A DNA stretch of 64,000 nt from Sphingomonas sp. Leaf242 (GCF_001422045.1 NZ_LMLW01000007.1:248001-312000), one strand, 5' to 3'. Positions 42,613 through 51,980 are shown, numbered from the stretch's first letter. Made by a program: numbers and translations. The notes: generated from the sequence alone by a model not told the origin.

Positions 42613-45435
42613 TTACATCTTCATCGTCAGGCTGAACTGGAACACGCGACCGGTATTCATGTAGCCGCCGTTGCGATCGTTCGAGATGTAGCGTTCCGAC
42701 TTGCCGACCGTCGCCCAATAGGTGTGCTGGTCGAGCAGGTTGCGCGCCGCCACGCCGATCTCGAGGTTTTCGGTGGCGGCGAAGGCGAGGCCGAAGTTCA
42801 TCTCGCCGATCGGCTGGACGTAGATGTCGGGCTGGCTGTCCTGCACGGTCGCCAGGAAACGACCGGTGTAGTTGTACGACAGGTTGGTGCGGAACTGGCC
42901 GGCGGCATAGAAGATCTCGGCATTGTAGATCAGGTTCGGCGCCTGCGGCAGGGTCGATTTCCGGATGTCGGTCGCCGAGATCTGATAGTTCGCTTCGGTG
43001 TGCTGGTACGTGATGTTGCCGCCGACCCCGAAATTGCCAAGGAAGTTCGATGCGAGCATGTCGCCGATCGTGAAGCGGCCCGACGCCTCGATACCGCGAG
43101 CGTTGCCGTCGCGGCCGTTGGCGGGCTGGATCGTCGTCACCGATCCGACGGTGTCGCCGATCGAGCGCGTCCCGGTCGGCACGAGGATGTTCTTGAGAGT
43201 CTTGTAATAGAGCGCGACCTGGAGATAGCGGCCGACGCCGCCATAATATTCCACGCCCGCGTCATAGCTCCATGCCTCGACCGGTTTCAGGTTCGGGTTG
43301 GGCCGGGTGACGGTGATGTTGCCGCTGGAATCGGCCTCGCTCCGCTGGGTCGGGCCAGCGAGCTGGTCGAAGGCCGGACGCGCATAGCTCGACCGCACCG
43401 CGCCGCGCACGACGAACCGCGCATCGGGCTTCCACGCCGCCAGCAGGCTGGGGTCGAGATGGTCGTAATCGCGTCCCGCATCGACGAAAGTGCCGCCGAC
43501 GCCGTTCGCGTTGGTCGAGAAATACCGCGCCCGGAAGCTGTTGTCCTCATAGCGGAGCCCCGGCATCACCTCCAGCGTCCCGATCGTCAGCGTTGCCGTC
43601 GCATAGGCCGCCTTGCGCTTTTCGTTGCCCTTGAGCAGCCCCTGGTTGATCACCGTCGGTGAGACTAGCGACTGGTTCACATACTGGCTGACCTGGGAAT
43701 CGAGCTGGCTGCGGTCGAGGACCTTGATCCCGCGCGACGGATAATAATCGAGGAAGTCGGTCAGCACATGGCCGTTATACTGGTTGATCGTCGGCCCCTG
43801 CACGGTCCCGTTCTGGAGCGGCGTCAGGAACCGGTAGCGCGTGACGTCGGGCGCCAGCGAGCGACCATCGCGGTCCGAATTCTCGTACAGCCCGCCGATC
43901 GCGACGTTGGTCAGCACGCCGGTGCCGTCCCAGCCGATGCTCCCCTTCACGGTCTTCTTGACCTCCGACAGATAATCGTAGCCCTGCTGGATGTAGAGCT
44001 GGCTCGGTCGGTCGAGCGACGAGACATAGGCGCTCGCCCCCGACGACAGCACCGGTCGCGGCGATTTGGGATTGGACAGGTCGACAACGACGCCCTGCGT
44101 TGCGGCGCCGGTGTTGTTCGCCGCGCCGTTATAGGCGATCCCGCGGAACGCCGCCTCGATCCGTTGCGGCTGATCGAAGCGACCGTCGGCATAGGCGCCT
44201 TCGAGCGAGGCGGTGAAACCGTTCCAGTGGGCCTTGCCGCCAAGCTGCGCGGAGAACAGTTCCTGCTCGACGTCCTCGGTGCGGAAATAGCTGGCCGGGT
44301 TGATGCCGAGCGGGGTGTAGACGCCCGCGGCGTTGTACGACTGCGTCGTGCCGCCACCGGTCAGGGGGCGAACCGGGTTGGAGCTGGTCTGGCCGCGCGT
44401 CAGTTCGTTGCGCAGCCCGGTCTGGTTCATCGTGTTGGTGTTGAGATAGGTCGCGTAGTTCACCCGCGCGAACAGTTCGATCGGGTCGCCGTGATAGTCG
44501 AGCGAGCCGGTCGCACCGTAGCGCTTGATCTCGTTGTTGTAGAAATTCCACTGGACGCCGTCGGCCGACAGGGCGTTCCCGTTGGCGCGGGGTGTGCCGA
44601 CGTTGAAGGCGGTGGTCTTGTAGTCGTTCTGCACCGCGGTCGATTCGGCGGCGTTGGCGCGCTCCTCGTAATAGCCCGCGACATAGACGCCGAACTGACG
44701 GTCGCTGCCGAACCGCCGCGCGGCGTCTATGCCGACCGCGCCGCCGAACCCCTTCTGCTTGCGGTCGAGCGCGAGCTGCGCGCCCTGGGCGAGGACGCGG
44801 GCGCGCGTGAAGTCGGTCGAGAAGTCGAACGCGGTCGGCGTCCGCAGGTCGATGATGCCGGCGATCGAGTCGGAATCCTTGGCCGCCCCGGGCGTCTTGT
44901 CGACCGCGATCGCGCCGACCGCGAACGGCGAGAACAGGTTGAGCGAGATCGCGCGCGAGCTGCCGGCGACCTGCGGCAGGCGCAGGCCGTCAAGCGTGTA
45001 GGCGTTGTAGCCGGTGTCGAACCCGCGGATCGAGACGTACTGTGCCTCGCCGGTCGCGCTCTGGTTGCGGCCCTGGTCGCGGCTCACCGAGATGCCGGGC
45101 AGTTGCTTGGCGAGATCGGCGATCCCGGTCTGCGAGTGGATGGCGACGTCGCCGGTGGTGACGATGTCGATGACGCCGACCGCGTCATGCTCCTCGGCGA
45201 GCGCGGTCTGCTGACGACGGCCGTTGACGACGATGTCTCCGGTGATCGCCTCGCTGACGGTCTCCTTCGGCAGCGTGTCGTCCGTCGTCGCAGTGGCCGG
45301 GCTGGTCTGCGCGAACGCAGCCGTGCCGGGGACGATGACGATCGCGGCGGCCAGCGCACCGCCGGCGACATGCGTCAAAAGAGCAAGCGCGCGCGATCGC
45401 TGCCGGCGTACCGGCATCGGGAGTGTCGTGTTCAT
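42613..45435 (-). CDS. TonB-dependent receptor, Xanthomonas/Caulobacter type (TBDR 4)
   Basis: 940 residues from ATG 45435, with a twin-Arg-like basic start, then a signal peptide ending PGTAAFAQ. TonB-box-like GDIVVNGRRQQ, plug GIADLAKQLPGISVSRDQGR, YVSIRGFDTGYNAYTLDGLR and VDKTPGAAKDSDSIAGIIDL; barrel ending QFSLTMKM. Very similar in plug design to TBDR 1 (the VNKT/VDKT ... AGIIDLRTP stretch), so the two are probably paralogues. Ligand unknown. An operator-like site related to sites A and B lies 85 bp upstream. Confidence 0.92.
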   Translation of the reverse strand: MNTTLPMPVRRQRSRALALLTHVAGGALAAAIVIVPGTAAFAQTSPATATTDDTLPKETVSEAITGDIVVNGRRQQTALAEEHDAVGVIDIVTTGDVAIHSQTGIADLAKQLPGISVSRDQGRNQSATGEAQYVSIRGFDTGYNAYTLDGLRLPQVAGSSRAISLNLFSPFAVGAIAVDKTPGAAKDSDSIAGIIDLRTPTAFDFSTDFTRARVLAQGAQLALDRKQKGFGGAVGIDAARRFGSDRQFGVYVAGYYEERANAAESTAVQNDYKTTAFNVGTPRANGNALSADGVQWNFYNNEIKRYGATGSLDYHGDPIELFARVNYATYLNTNTMNQTGLRNELTRGQTSSNPVRPLTGGGTTQSYNAAGVYTPLGINPASYFRTEDVEQELFSAQLGGKAHWNGFTASLEGAYADGRFDQPQRIEAAFRGIAYNGAANNTGAATQGVVVDLSNPKSPRPVLSSGASAYVSSLDRPSQLYIQQGYDYLSEVKKTVKGSIGWDGTGVLTNVAIGGLYENSDRDGRSLAPDVTRYRFLTPLQNGTVQGPTINQYNGHVLTDFLDYYPSRGIKVLDRSQLDSQVSQYVNQSLVSPTVINQGLLKGNEKRKAAYATATLTIGTLEVMPGLRYEDNSFRARYFSTNANGVGGTFVDAGRDYDHLDPSLLAAWKPDARFVVRGAVRSSYARPAFDQLAGPTQRSEADSSGNITVTRPNPNLKPVEAWSYDAGVEYYGGVGRYLQVALYYKTLKNILVPTGTRSIGDTVGSVTTIQPANGRDGNARGIEASGRFTIGDMLASNFLGNFGVGGNITYQHTEANYQISATDIRKSTLPQAPNLIYNAEIFYAAGQFRTNLSYNYTGRFLATVQDSQPDIYVQPIGEMNFGLAFAATENLEIGVAARNLLDQHTYWATVGKSERYISNDRNGGYMNTGRVFQFSLTMKM

Positions 45436-45519
45436 GGTTTCCCCCCTGGGATGGTTGGGCGGACTGATACGTCCGTTGACCGGGCAGCTAGGACCGATTC
45501 GATACCGTTTTATGACAGG

Positions 45520-45534
45520 ATCGTATAATTGTAC
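45520..45534 (-). promoter_or_regulatory. AT-rich site upstream of TBDR 4 (site C)
   Basis: Reads GTACAATTATACGAT on the minus strand, 85 bp before the TBDR 4 start. It shares ATTATACGAT with site A and its flank. On the plus strand it contains TATAAT, which could also serve rsgA. Confidence 0.4.
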
Positions 45535-45660
45535 GTGTTTGGTTACTTTTTACGCTACGGAACGAGCGGATGCGAGACGGCCATCAGCCGAACCTATCCG
45601 CCGCTGATCGAACACTGCAATATCCGATGCCGGTCGATCGAAAGCGGTTATAGTGACCCG

Positions 45661-46656
45661 ATGACACCGACGACCGACACGCTGGCAGACCTTGGCTGGA
45701 CCGCGCATTTCAGCGAGCAGATTTCGGACGAGGAGGCGCAGCACTGCCATCCGGTCCGCGTGATGGCGGTCCACCGCGGCAAGATCGCGGTGGCGGGCGA
45801 GGGATCGCGCGACTTCGTCTCGCCCTATATCCCCGGCGCGCAGCCGACCGACGACCACCCGACCGTCGGCGACTGGCTGCTGTTCGACGACGCGATGGGG
45901 CATCCGATCCGCGTGCTGCACCGGATCAACCTGTTCAAGCGACGCTCGCCGGCCGATCCGCGCAAGGACCAGATGATCGCGGCCAACGTCGACACGGTGT
46001 TCATCGTCGCGTCGTGCAACCAGGATTTCAGCGTCGCGCGGCTGGAGCGCTATCTAGTGCTGGCGCGTGAGGTCGGCGTACAGCCGGTCGTGGTGCTGAC
46101 CAAGTCCGACCTGACCGATACGCCCGAAACGTTTGCGGCGGCGGCGCGCGCGATCGAACCGGGTTTGCTGGTCGAGACGGTCAATGGTCGCGACCCAGCC
46201 GACGTCGCGCGGCTCGCGGCGTGGTGCGGTCCGGGCAAGACCGTCGCGTTTCTCGGATCGTCGGGAGTCGGCAAGTCGACGCTCGTCAATACGTTGCGCG
46301 GCTCCGACAGCATCGCGACGCAGGCGATCCGCGCCATCGACGGGACCGGGCGGCACACCACGACAGTGCGCGAGATGCATCGGCTTGAACAGGGCGGATG
46401 GCTGCTCGATCTGCCGGGGATGCGCGAGCTGCAACTGTCCGAGGCAGCGTCGGGCATCGCCGAGGTCTTCGACGATTTCACCCTGGTCGCGCAGGAGTGC
46501 CGCTTCTCGGACTGTTCGCACCGGGTCGAACCGGGCTGCGCGATCCAGGCGGCGATCGCCACGGGGACGCTGACCCCGGAGCGGTTCGACCGCTGGCGCA
46601 GGCTCGCGGCGGAGGAAAAGGGAACGGTGTCGACCGGCGGTCGGCGGCGGTCCTAA
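45661..46656 (+). CDS. rsgA: Ribosome small-subunit-dependent GTPase A
   Basis: 331 residues from ATG 45661. A circularly permuted GTPase: the G4 motif VVLTKSDL comes before the P-loop FLGSSGVGKSTLVNTL and the G3 LLDLPGMRE. An N-terminal OB-fold comes first, and a C-terminal zinc site C-x4-C-x-H-x5-C (CRFSDCSHRVEPGC) follows. RsgA checks late 30S assembly in the cytoplasm. GTGR-type HTT loop (GRHTTTVREM) is present, as expected. Single gene, divergent from TBDR 4. Confidence 0.95.
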   Translation: MTPTTDTLADLGWTAHFSEQISDEEAQHCHPVRVMAVHRGKIAVAGEGSRDFVSPYIPGAQPTDDHPTVGDWLLFDDAMGHPIRVLHRINLFKRRSPADPRKDQMIAANVDTVFIVASCNQDFSVARLERYLVLAREVGVQPVVVLTKSDLTDTPETFAAAARAIEPGLLVETVNGRDPADVARLAAWCGPGKTVAFLGSSGVGKSTLVNTLRGSDSIATQAIRAIDGTGRHTTTVREMHRLEQGGWLLDLPGMRELQLSEAASGIAEVFDDFTLVAQECRFSDCSHRVEPGCAIQAAIATGTLTPERFDRWRRLAAEEKGTVSTGGRRRS

Positions 46657-46715
46657 GCGCGCGTCATGCCAAGGTTCGGCGTGTTCCGGTCCTTAGCCGC
46701 TACGCCGATGCCGTA

Positions 46716-46961
46716 ATGAACGATGCCAACCCTTCGCACCGTCCCGCGCTGCATTTCGTCGGGTTTCGGGGAGACGAATATTCCCGCGCGATCCGTATCT
46801 TCGGGCCGCCGGACTTCATCCATGTCGGCTGGGACAGCTGGGCCAAGCTGGACGTGGCGGCCGGCGACGTCGTGGTGTTCGCACGCGGCACGTTCGACGA
46901 TCCCCCGTCCGCCTACGGTTTCCCGGATATCTACGAAGCGCCGGACGATGTGTCTGCCTGA
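46716..46961 (+). CDS. Small protein of unknown function
   Basis: 81 residues from ATG 46716. No signal peptide or TM segment; compact beta-rich composition (LHFVGFRGDEYSRAIRIFG, then FIHVGWDSWAKLDVAAGDVV). Codon composition matches neighbouring genes and the start is preceded by no strong ribosome site. No family recognised. The gene ends 5 bp from the convergent gene. Confidence 0.55.
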   Translation: MNDANPSHRPALHFVGFRGDEYSRAIRIFGPPDFIHVGWDSWAKLDVAAGDVVVFARGTFDDPPSAYGFPDIYEAPDDVSA

Positions 46962-46966
46962 CAGGC

Positions 46967-47311
46967 TTACTTGCGCTTCCGCTTGACCGCGGTGCTTCCG
47001 CACGGAAATTTCGCCCGTAACGCGTTGCGCACGACGAAGGATGGCGCATCGGTCCATTGCTCGTCGTGCATCCGCAGGTATCGACGGACCGACGCGACGG
47101 TCTCCAGCGTCGAGGCGGTCGCGGGTTTCGGACAGATCTGGCGCGCCTGCGACAGCGTGTCGAACGCGCCGATGATATAGCCGGTGCAGAAGGTGGCGGC
47201 AGGATCGGTGTCCTTGCCGCGACAGTCGCTGACCAGCTGCTCGGTCGTCAGCGAACTGACCACGACGGGCGCCTTCGACGCGGCGAGTGCGGCAATCATC
47301 AACAGGATCAT
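46967..47311 (-). CDS. Rap1a/Tai-family-like exported protein
   Basis: 114 residues from ATG 47311, with a signal peptide (MILLMIAALAASKAPVVV). The mature part has the Rap1a/Tai pattern: LTTEQLVSDCRG, ATFCTGYIIGAFDTL, QICPKPATASTLETVASVRRYL, and a C-terminal NALRAKFPCG. Four Cys would make two disulfides. Family members include periplasmic immunity proteins of type VI secretion, but many are stand-alone with unknown roles. No T6SS effector is nearby, so immunity is not claimed. Basic C-terminus KRKRK. Confidence 0.65.
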   Translation of the reverse strand: MILLMIAALAASKAPVVVSSLTTEQLVSDCRGKDTDPAATFCTGYIIGAFDTLSQARQICPKPATASTLETVASVRRYLRMHDEQWTDAPSFVVRNALRAKFPCGSTAVKRKRK

Positions 47312-47345
47312 GCGGTTCTTCTCTTCGATCGAGCGGGTATAACGG

Positions 47346-48188
47346 TCATGCAGCGGGCTCGCTCTGTGCTGCGCCGTCGAGATACGGCAGCAGGCGGAGG
47401 CGGGGGAATACATCGTCCAGCGTCTTCGTGTCCGGCAGGATGTAGACCACGCCACCGGCCTTCTTGAACAGCGGGCTCAGTTTGCGCGTGTAGAAGGGCG
47501 TGCCGACGTTGACGCAGCCGAACGAGATCCGGTTGTCGTCGGGCGATGGCGACAGGAGCCGCTGGACGCGCTTCTCTTTCTTGTTCGTGGTGATGACCGC
47601 GTGGATCGCGACGGAATTGGCATAGTCCACCCAGAGCACGCGCTCATGGCCGAACGCGCGACCGAACTTGGCGACATACCGACCAGCGGGCGTCGTGCGT
47701 TCGGCGGGGCCGATGTCTTCGAGCTTCTTGGCACCGACCCCCGGGGTCGAATCGTCGCCGATGCCGATGCCAAGCAGCACGGGCGTCTGTCCGAGCAACG
47801 TGCCGTCTGCCTTGAACAGATAGAGCAAAGCGGCCGGCTTATCGATGACGATATAGGGCAGGGTGGCGTTGTCCTGCGCCGCCTTGACCCAAGCCATCAC
47901 CCGAGATGCGGATTCTGTCGGAATGGGAGCGGGCACCGGGGGAGCAACGCTCGCGACCTTCCGTTTTGAAGGTGGGCGTTTTGAAGATGCGCCTTTTACC
48001 GATGCGCCTTTTACCGACGGGCGCTTGGCAGGCCCGGTTTTCGCGTTCGCCGCTTTCTTGGCAGGTCGAGTGCTGGCGTCGGCGGTCTGGGCATTCGCGA
48101 GGCAAGGTACCGCCGTAAGCGACACCAATGCGGCGACCCGAAACGCACAAGAAAACGGCTCTGACGCCATCGTTCGAAGATTGATCAT
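47346..48188 (-). CDS. L,D-transpeptidase family protein (YkuD-like)
   Basis: 280 residues. The start is M1 (48188) or M7 (MASEPFSCAFRVAALVSLTA), both giving a signal peptide. A Lys/Ser/Pro-rich linker (about 40-90) includes VKGAS repeats encoded by a perfect 15-bp tandem repeat (47986-48015). The catalytic domain has SVAIHAVIT and the active-site RISFGCVNV (S-x-G-C-x-N), as in YkuD transpeptidases that crosslink peptidoglycan or anchor proteins. The basic linker may bind the cell wall. Confidence 0.83.
   Translation of the reverse strand: MINLRTMASEPFSCAFRVAALVSLTAVPCLANAQTADASTRPAKKAANAKTGPAKRPSVKGASVKGASSKRPPSKRKVASVAPPVPAPIPTESASRVMAWVKAAQDNATLPYIVIDKPAALLYLFKADGTLLGQTPVLLGIGIGDDSTPGVGAKKLEDIGPAERTTPAGRYVAKFGRAFGHERVLWVDYANSVAIHAVITTNKKEKRVQRLLSPSPDDNRISFGCVNVGTPFYTRKLSPLFKKAGGVVYILPDTKTLDDVFPRLRLLPYLDGAAQSEPAA
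47986..48015 (+). repeat. Perfect 15-bp tandem repeat in the L,D-transpeptidase linker
   Basis: GATGCGCCTTTTACC occurs twice back to back, five codons each, within the VKGAS linker coding region. A related imperfect unit lies beside it, so copy number may vary between strains. Confidence 0.8.
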
Positions 48189-48222
48189 TCGACGATTTAG
48201 CAGAGCCGTTTTCCGTTACAAG

Positions 48223-48238
48223 TGCCGGTTACCCGGCA
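48223..48238 (-). terminator. Short hairpin after the lipoprotein gene
   Basis: TGCCGG / CCGGCA with a 4-nt loop, 16 bp past the lipoprotein stop on the minus strand. No clear T-run; weak terminator candidate. Confidence 0.35.
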
Positions 48239-48253
48239 TTAGATGTTCGGCGA

Positions 48254-48565
48254 TCAGCCGCGCGGCTTGCGCGCGCGCTGCTTCTGGAGCTGCTGCATCT
48301 GCTGGTCGACGCCATCGACGCGGCCGTTGAGCTGGTCGATCCGCTGACCATTCTGCTGTGCCTGGCCGGCTGCAGCCTGGGCCTGGGTCAGCGCCTGACC
48401 CGATACGCCCTCGACCGTGCGCAGACGTCCGTCGATGCCGTCGATGCGGGTGTTCACCGTGGCGATCTGATCGTTGACATAGCCCTTGGTTGCGCAGCCG
48501 CCGAGGCTGACCGAACCGAGCAGGATCATCGCAACTGCCGAACGCTTTGCAAAGTTAGAATTCAT
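48254..48565 (-). CDS. Coiled-coil lipoprotein
   Basis: 103 residues from ATG 48565 with ribosome site AGGTGAGGGA. A lipoprotein signal peptide ends in the lipobox LGGC (Cys24). The mature part is a heptad-like Ala/Gln-rich coiled coil (VNDQIATVNTRIDGIDGRLR ... ALTQAQAAAGQAQQNGQRID) with a basic C-terminus KQRARKPRG. The design is like the alanine-zipper/Lpp-type lipoproteins that hold the outer membrane at a distance from peptidoglycan, and a basic tail could bind the wall. The neighbouring L,D-transpeptidase could attach it, a speculation from proximity. Confidence 0.78.
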   Translation of the reverse strand: MNSNFAKRSAVAMILLGSVSLGGCATKGYVNDQIATVNTRIDGIDGRLRTVEGVSGQALTQAQAAAGQAQQNGQRIDQLNGRVDGVDQQMQQLQKQRARKPRG

Positions 48566-48849
48566 TCCCTCACCTCATCTGTAGTGGTATTTCCCGGCGA
48601 CCAAGGTCCCGGCCCGATCCATTTGGCAATTCGTTTTGGCTGAAATGTGTCCGTTACGGGTCAAATCGAAGCACCGACTTTGCGCAAAACGGGGTCTATC
48701 CGACGGCGGTTGCGCGGTTCCGACGTCGTGGCAGCGAATACTTCGTCAGGCTGTATCTCATTGGCACCGCTTCGTTTTTTAGACGTCGTGGTCGCAGGGC
48801 GTGCATCGTCACGGCGTCGATCCGCCGCCTTCGACCCGGGTCAGAGCGT

Positions 48850-49185
48850 TCACCCCTGATCGTTTGCGCCGTTTTCGAACCACTCCGCATAGGGCGTGTT
48901 GGCGACCATGCGGCGGTTGAGGTCCGGCGTGCCGTCATCCCACCAGACCGGCCCGCGTTCGCCGAGCGCGACCTTCGCACGATCGACGCCCGCCCGCGGC
49001 TCCGCCAACGCCGCCTTGTCGGCCTTGCGCAACGCGACCCCCACCGCACGTCTGGCCTGCATCAGCTCGGCGACCAGCGTGGTACGACGGTCCTCGGACA
49101 GCGAGGGATCGGCGCGACGCCATAGCCTGCCTCGGACGACGAAGTATCGGCCGTCCGGGGTTACCGGATGAACGTCCGCGGGCAC
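48850..49185 (-). CDS. Protein of unknown function
   Basis: 111 residues from GTG 49185, 4 bp after the stop of the HNH gene, so both are likely in one transcript. It opens with DGRYFVVRGRLWRRADPSL and is highly charged, with a Trp-rich C-terminal part (GPVWWDDGTPDLNRRMV, then YAEWF). No signal peptide. I recall similar unnamed proteins as common in sphingomonads, but cannot assign a family or function. Confidence 0.65.
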   Translation of the reverse strand: MPADVHPVTPDGRYFVVRGRLWRRADPSLSEDRRTTLVAELMQARRAVGVALRKADKAALAEPRAGVDRAKVALGERGPVWWDDGTPDLNRRMVANTPYAEWFENGANDQG

Positions 49186-49188
49186 GCC

Positions 49189-49530
49189 TCAGCGGGTCTT
49201 CTTGGCGGGCGACGCGGTGAAGTCGGGATCCTTCTTCGCGACCCAGTCGACGAACTTGCGGATGGTCGGATTGGCGAGCAGGCTGTCGACATCCATCCCG
49301 GCGCGCTGCAATTCCGAATTGGTAAAATTGGTGGTCAGCGTCTGCTGGCAGACCGGGTGCATCGGCACGACATCGCGTCCACCGCGGCTTTTCGGCACCG
49401 GATGATGCCAGACGATCGTCGTCCCGGTCGGACGGCCGCACAACCAGCATTGCACCACCTGAGGAACGTCCTGCTCCTCCGCCGCCTGCGGGTCTTCATA
49501 GGGCATGTGTTTCGAATGCTTGCGGGCCAT
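49189..49530 (-). CDS. HNH-type zinc-binding protein
   Basis: 113 residues from ATG 49530 (MARKHSKHMPYEDP); the longer frame upstream has no support. A zinc-binding HNH-like core: CWLCGRPTG, then WHHPVPKSRGGRDVV and MHPVCQQTL, giving Cys-x2-Cys, His-His and a second His/Cys pair. HNH proteins cut or bind nucleic acid, but this one stands alone with no phage or restriction genes near it. Its C-terminus (DWVAKKDPDFTASPAKKTR) is basic. Function unknown. Confidence 0.72.
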   Translation of the reverse strand: MARKHSKHMPYEDPQAAEEQDVPQVVQCWLCGRPTGTTIVWHHPVPKSRGGRDVVPMHPVCQQTLTTNFTNSELQRAGMDVDSLLANPTIRKFVDWVAKKDPDFTASPAKKTR

Positions 49531-49715
49531 GGTGTACCTGAACTCTCTCGACGGGCGCTTCCGACGGGGGTGACTCAAAGCCGTTCCGTCCGTGTCGCGC
49601 AAGCAGGCTTTGGGTGAAAGGTTGCGTGCGCTGCATCCCTACCGACGTGAAACGCGTTTGCGTCCTGTCCGTCGTTCGATCGACAGCGATCATTCAAATT
49701 GCCTGGAGCCGTTAC

Positions 49716-51464
49716 ATGCCGAAGACCGTCATCGCCGACCTGTTCGCCGAAACGCTGCATCTGGCCGGGGTCGAGCGCATCTACGGGGTGGTCGGCGACA
49801 GCCTGAACGGGCTGACCGACAGCTTGCGGCGCCAGGGCAAGATCGAATGGATCCATATGCGCAACGAGGAGGCCGCCGCGTTCGCCGCGGGTGCCGAGGC
49901 GCAATTGACCGGTCGGCTCGCGGTCTGCGCCGGGTCATGCGGCCCCGGCAACATGCATCTGATCAACGGCCTGTACGACTGTAACCGGACCCGCGTTCCG
50001 GTGCTGGCGATCGCTGCGCAGATCCCTAGCGGAGAGATCGGCTCGAACTATTTCCAGGAGACGCGTCCCGAGGCGCTCTTCCGCGAATGCAGCGTGTATT
50101 GCGAGACGATCTCCGACGCCGACCAGATGCCGCGTACGCTTGAGACCGCGATCCGCGCGGCGGTCGGCCATCGCGGTGTCTCGGTCGTCGCGATGCCGGG
50201 CGATGTCGCGTTGCGCTCGACCACCGGCACGCTGGCGCGGTCGGCGGGCGCCTTGTTGCCGCCGCGCGCGACGACGGTCCCCGCAGACGCCGATATCGCC
50301 GAACTGGCCACGCTCCTGAACGGCGCCGGCAAGGTGACGATCCTCGCCGGCCGCGGGTGTCGGACCGCGCACGCCGAACTGCTCGAAGTCGCCGAACGGC
50401 TCCAGGCGCCGATCGTCCACGCGCTCGGCGGCAAGGAGTTCGTCGAATACGACAACCCCTATGATGTCGGCATGACCGGGTTGATCGGCTTTTCGAGCGG
50501 GTACGACGCGATGATGGGCTGCGACGTGCTGCTGATGCTCGGCACCGACTTTCCCTATCGCCAATTCTATCCGGTCGACGCCAAGGTCGCGCAGATCGAC
50601 CTGCTCCCCGAGAATCTCGGACGGCGGACCGCGATCGATATCGGGCTGGTCGGCGATGTCGGCGCGACGCTCGCGGCGCTGATGCCGCATCTGACGGGCG
50701 CCCGCGACGGCGCATTCCTGAAATCCGCGCGCGACAATTATGCCGAGGCGCGCAAGGGACTCGACGAACTCGCCGACGGCACGCCCGGCAGCGGCGTGAT
50801 CCATCCCCAGCATGTCGCCCGCGTCGTCAGCGAGGTCGCGGCAGACGATGCGGTGTTCGCCTGCGATGTCGGCACGCCGACGATCTGGGCGGCGCGCTAT
50901 CTGAAGATGAACGGGCGGCGCCGGCTGATCGGATCGTTCAACCACGGATCGATGGCCAACGCATTGCCGCAGGCGATCGGCGTGCAGGCCAGCTTCCCGG
51001 ATCGCCAGGTCGTCACGCTGTCGGGCGATGGCGGTCTGGCGATGCTGATGGGCGAATTGCTCACCGTCCGCCAGCTTGGGCTACCGGTGAAGATCATCGT
51101 CTTCAACAACGGCACGCTGGGCTTCGTCGAGATGGAGATGAAGGCGGCGGGGCTGGTCGAAACCGGCGTCGCGCTCGATAATCCGGACTTCGCGGCGATG
51201 GCGCGGGCGATCGGAATCCACGGCGTGCGGGTCACCGATCCGGGCGAGGTGGAGGCCGGCATCCGCGAGGTGCTGGCGCATCCGGGACCCGCGCTGCTCG
51301 ATGCGGTGACGGCGCGCACCGAGCTGTCGATGCCGCCCAAGATCACGCTCGAGCAGATGAAGGGCTTCACGCTCTACATGGCCAAGGCGATCATCAGCGG
51401 GCGGGGGGATTCGGTCGTCGAGCTTGGCAAGACCAATGTCGGTCTGCTGAAACGGCTGTTTTGA
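49716..51464 (+). CDS. poxB: TPP-dependent pyruvate oxidase/dehydrogenase (PoxB-like)
   Basis: 582 residues from ATG 49716. Three-domain TPP enzyme: N-terminal Pyr domain with VVGDSLNGLTDSL and the TPP-activating Glu in RNEEAAAFAAG, a central FAD/nucleotide-type domain (about 190-340), and the C-terminal PP domain with SGDGGLAMLMGELLTV ... NNGTLGF. Length and order match E. coli PoxB, which decarboxylates pyruvate to acetate and feeds electrons to ubiquinone at the membrane. The similar acetolactate-synthase family is less likely given GDSLNGL. Single gene. Confidence 0.87.
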   Translation: MPKTVIADLFAETLHLAGVERIYGVVGDSLNGLTDSLRRQGKIEWIHMRNEEAAAFAAGAEAQLTGRLAVCAGSCGPGNMHLINGLYDCNRTRVPVLAIAAQIPSGEIGSNYFQETRPEALFRECSVYCETISDADQMPRTLETAIRAAVGHRGVSVVAMPGDVALRSTTGTLARSAGALLPPRATTVPADADIAELATLLNGAGKVTILAGRGCRTAHAELLEVAERLQAPIVHALGGKEFVEYDNPYDVGMTGLIGFSSGYDAMMGCDVLLMLGTDFPYRQFYPVDAKVAQIDLLPENLGRRTAIDIGLVGDVGATLAALMPHLTGARDGAFLKSARDNYAEARKGLDELADGTPGSGVIHPQHVARVVSEVAADDAVFACDVGTPTIWAARYLKMNGRRRLIGSFNHGSMANALPQAIGVQASFPDRQVVTLSGDGGLAMLMGELLTVRQLGLPVKIIVFNNGTLGFVEMEMKAAGLVETGVALDNPDFAAMARAIGIHGVRVTDPGEVEAGIREVLAHPGPALLDAVTARTELSMPPKITLEQMKGFTLYMAKAIISGRGDSVVELGKTNVGLLKRLF

Positions 51465-51480
51465 CCTAACGGGACGCGCT

Positions 51481-51843
51481 TCACTGGTAGCGCGCGGTCC
51501 GGTCGAAGCCGTTGTTCGTCTTGACCATCTTGGCGAGCTTGCGGACGTAGGACCGGACGTGGCGGTCGAATCGCGTGTCGTCATATACGCCACGCCAGAT
51601 GAACTCGTCACGGTCGAGCAGTGCCTTCAGGTTGGCGGCGAAGCGCGTCTGGTCGACCGCCGAGTCCTTGGCCTGCATCATCGTGCAGACCATCTCCTCG
51701 GCGGTGGCCTTGTCGCAGTCGTCCTGCTGGCCATAGCCGCCGCGTTCGGCGACGACCTGATCGGACCGCGCCGCGGCGATCCGGGCGTCGAGCCATTTGC
51801 GCACCTGTGCTGCGTCCCAGTCGGTCGGACTAATGTCTGCCAT
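51481..51843 (-). CDS. Protein of unknown function
   Basis: 120 residues from ATG 51843. Soluble, charged, mostly helical: DISPTDWDAAQVRKWLDARI, then DDCDKATAEEMVCTMMQAKDS, ending KTNNGFDRTARYQ. Two Cys and several Met in the centre. No signal peptide, TM segment or recognised domain. Convergent with poxB, 16 bp apart. Confidence 0.6.
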   Translation of the reverse strand: MADISPTDWDAAQVRKWLDARIAAARSDQVVAERGGYGQQDDCDKATAEEMVCTMMQAKDSAVDQTRFAANLKALLDRDEFIWRGVYDDTRFDRHVRSYVRKLAKMVKTNNGFDRTARYQ

Positions 51844-51980
51844 CGCTTGTTCCCGATTGCGGTGCCGTCGCGCTTGCTCCGGTCTCTTCCGTTTGGCGCC
51901 CGCATACCGCGTGAAACGCGCTTTGGAAAATAGGGCGACATATCGCGCGGCAAGCCACTGGCGCATCGCAATAAACCGCC

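Noticed and set aside
43768..45528. 586-codon plus-strand open frame
   Set aside because: Antisense to TBDR 4, which has signal peptide, plug and barrel end; the antisense product is Arg/Gly/Val-rich with no motif.
46967..47311. Type VI secretion immunity protein
   Set aside because: The Rap1a/Tai-like fold alone is not enough; no effector, VgrG or Hcp genes are in the window.
49189..49530. Homing endonuclease or phage HNH nuclease
   Set aside because: No intron, phage or terminase genes adjacent; kept as an HNH-type protein of unknown role.
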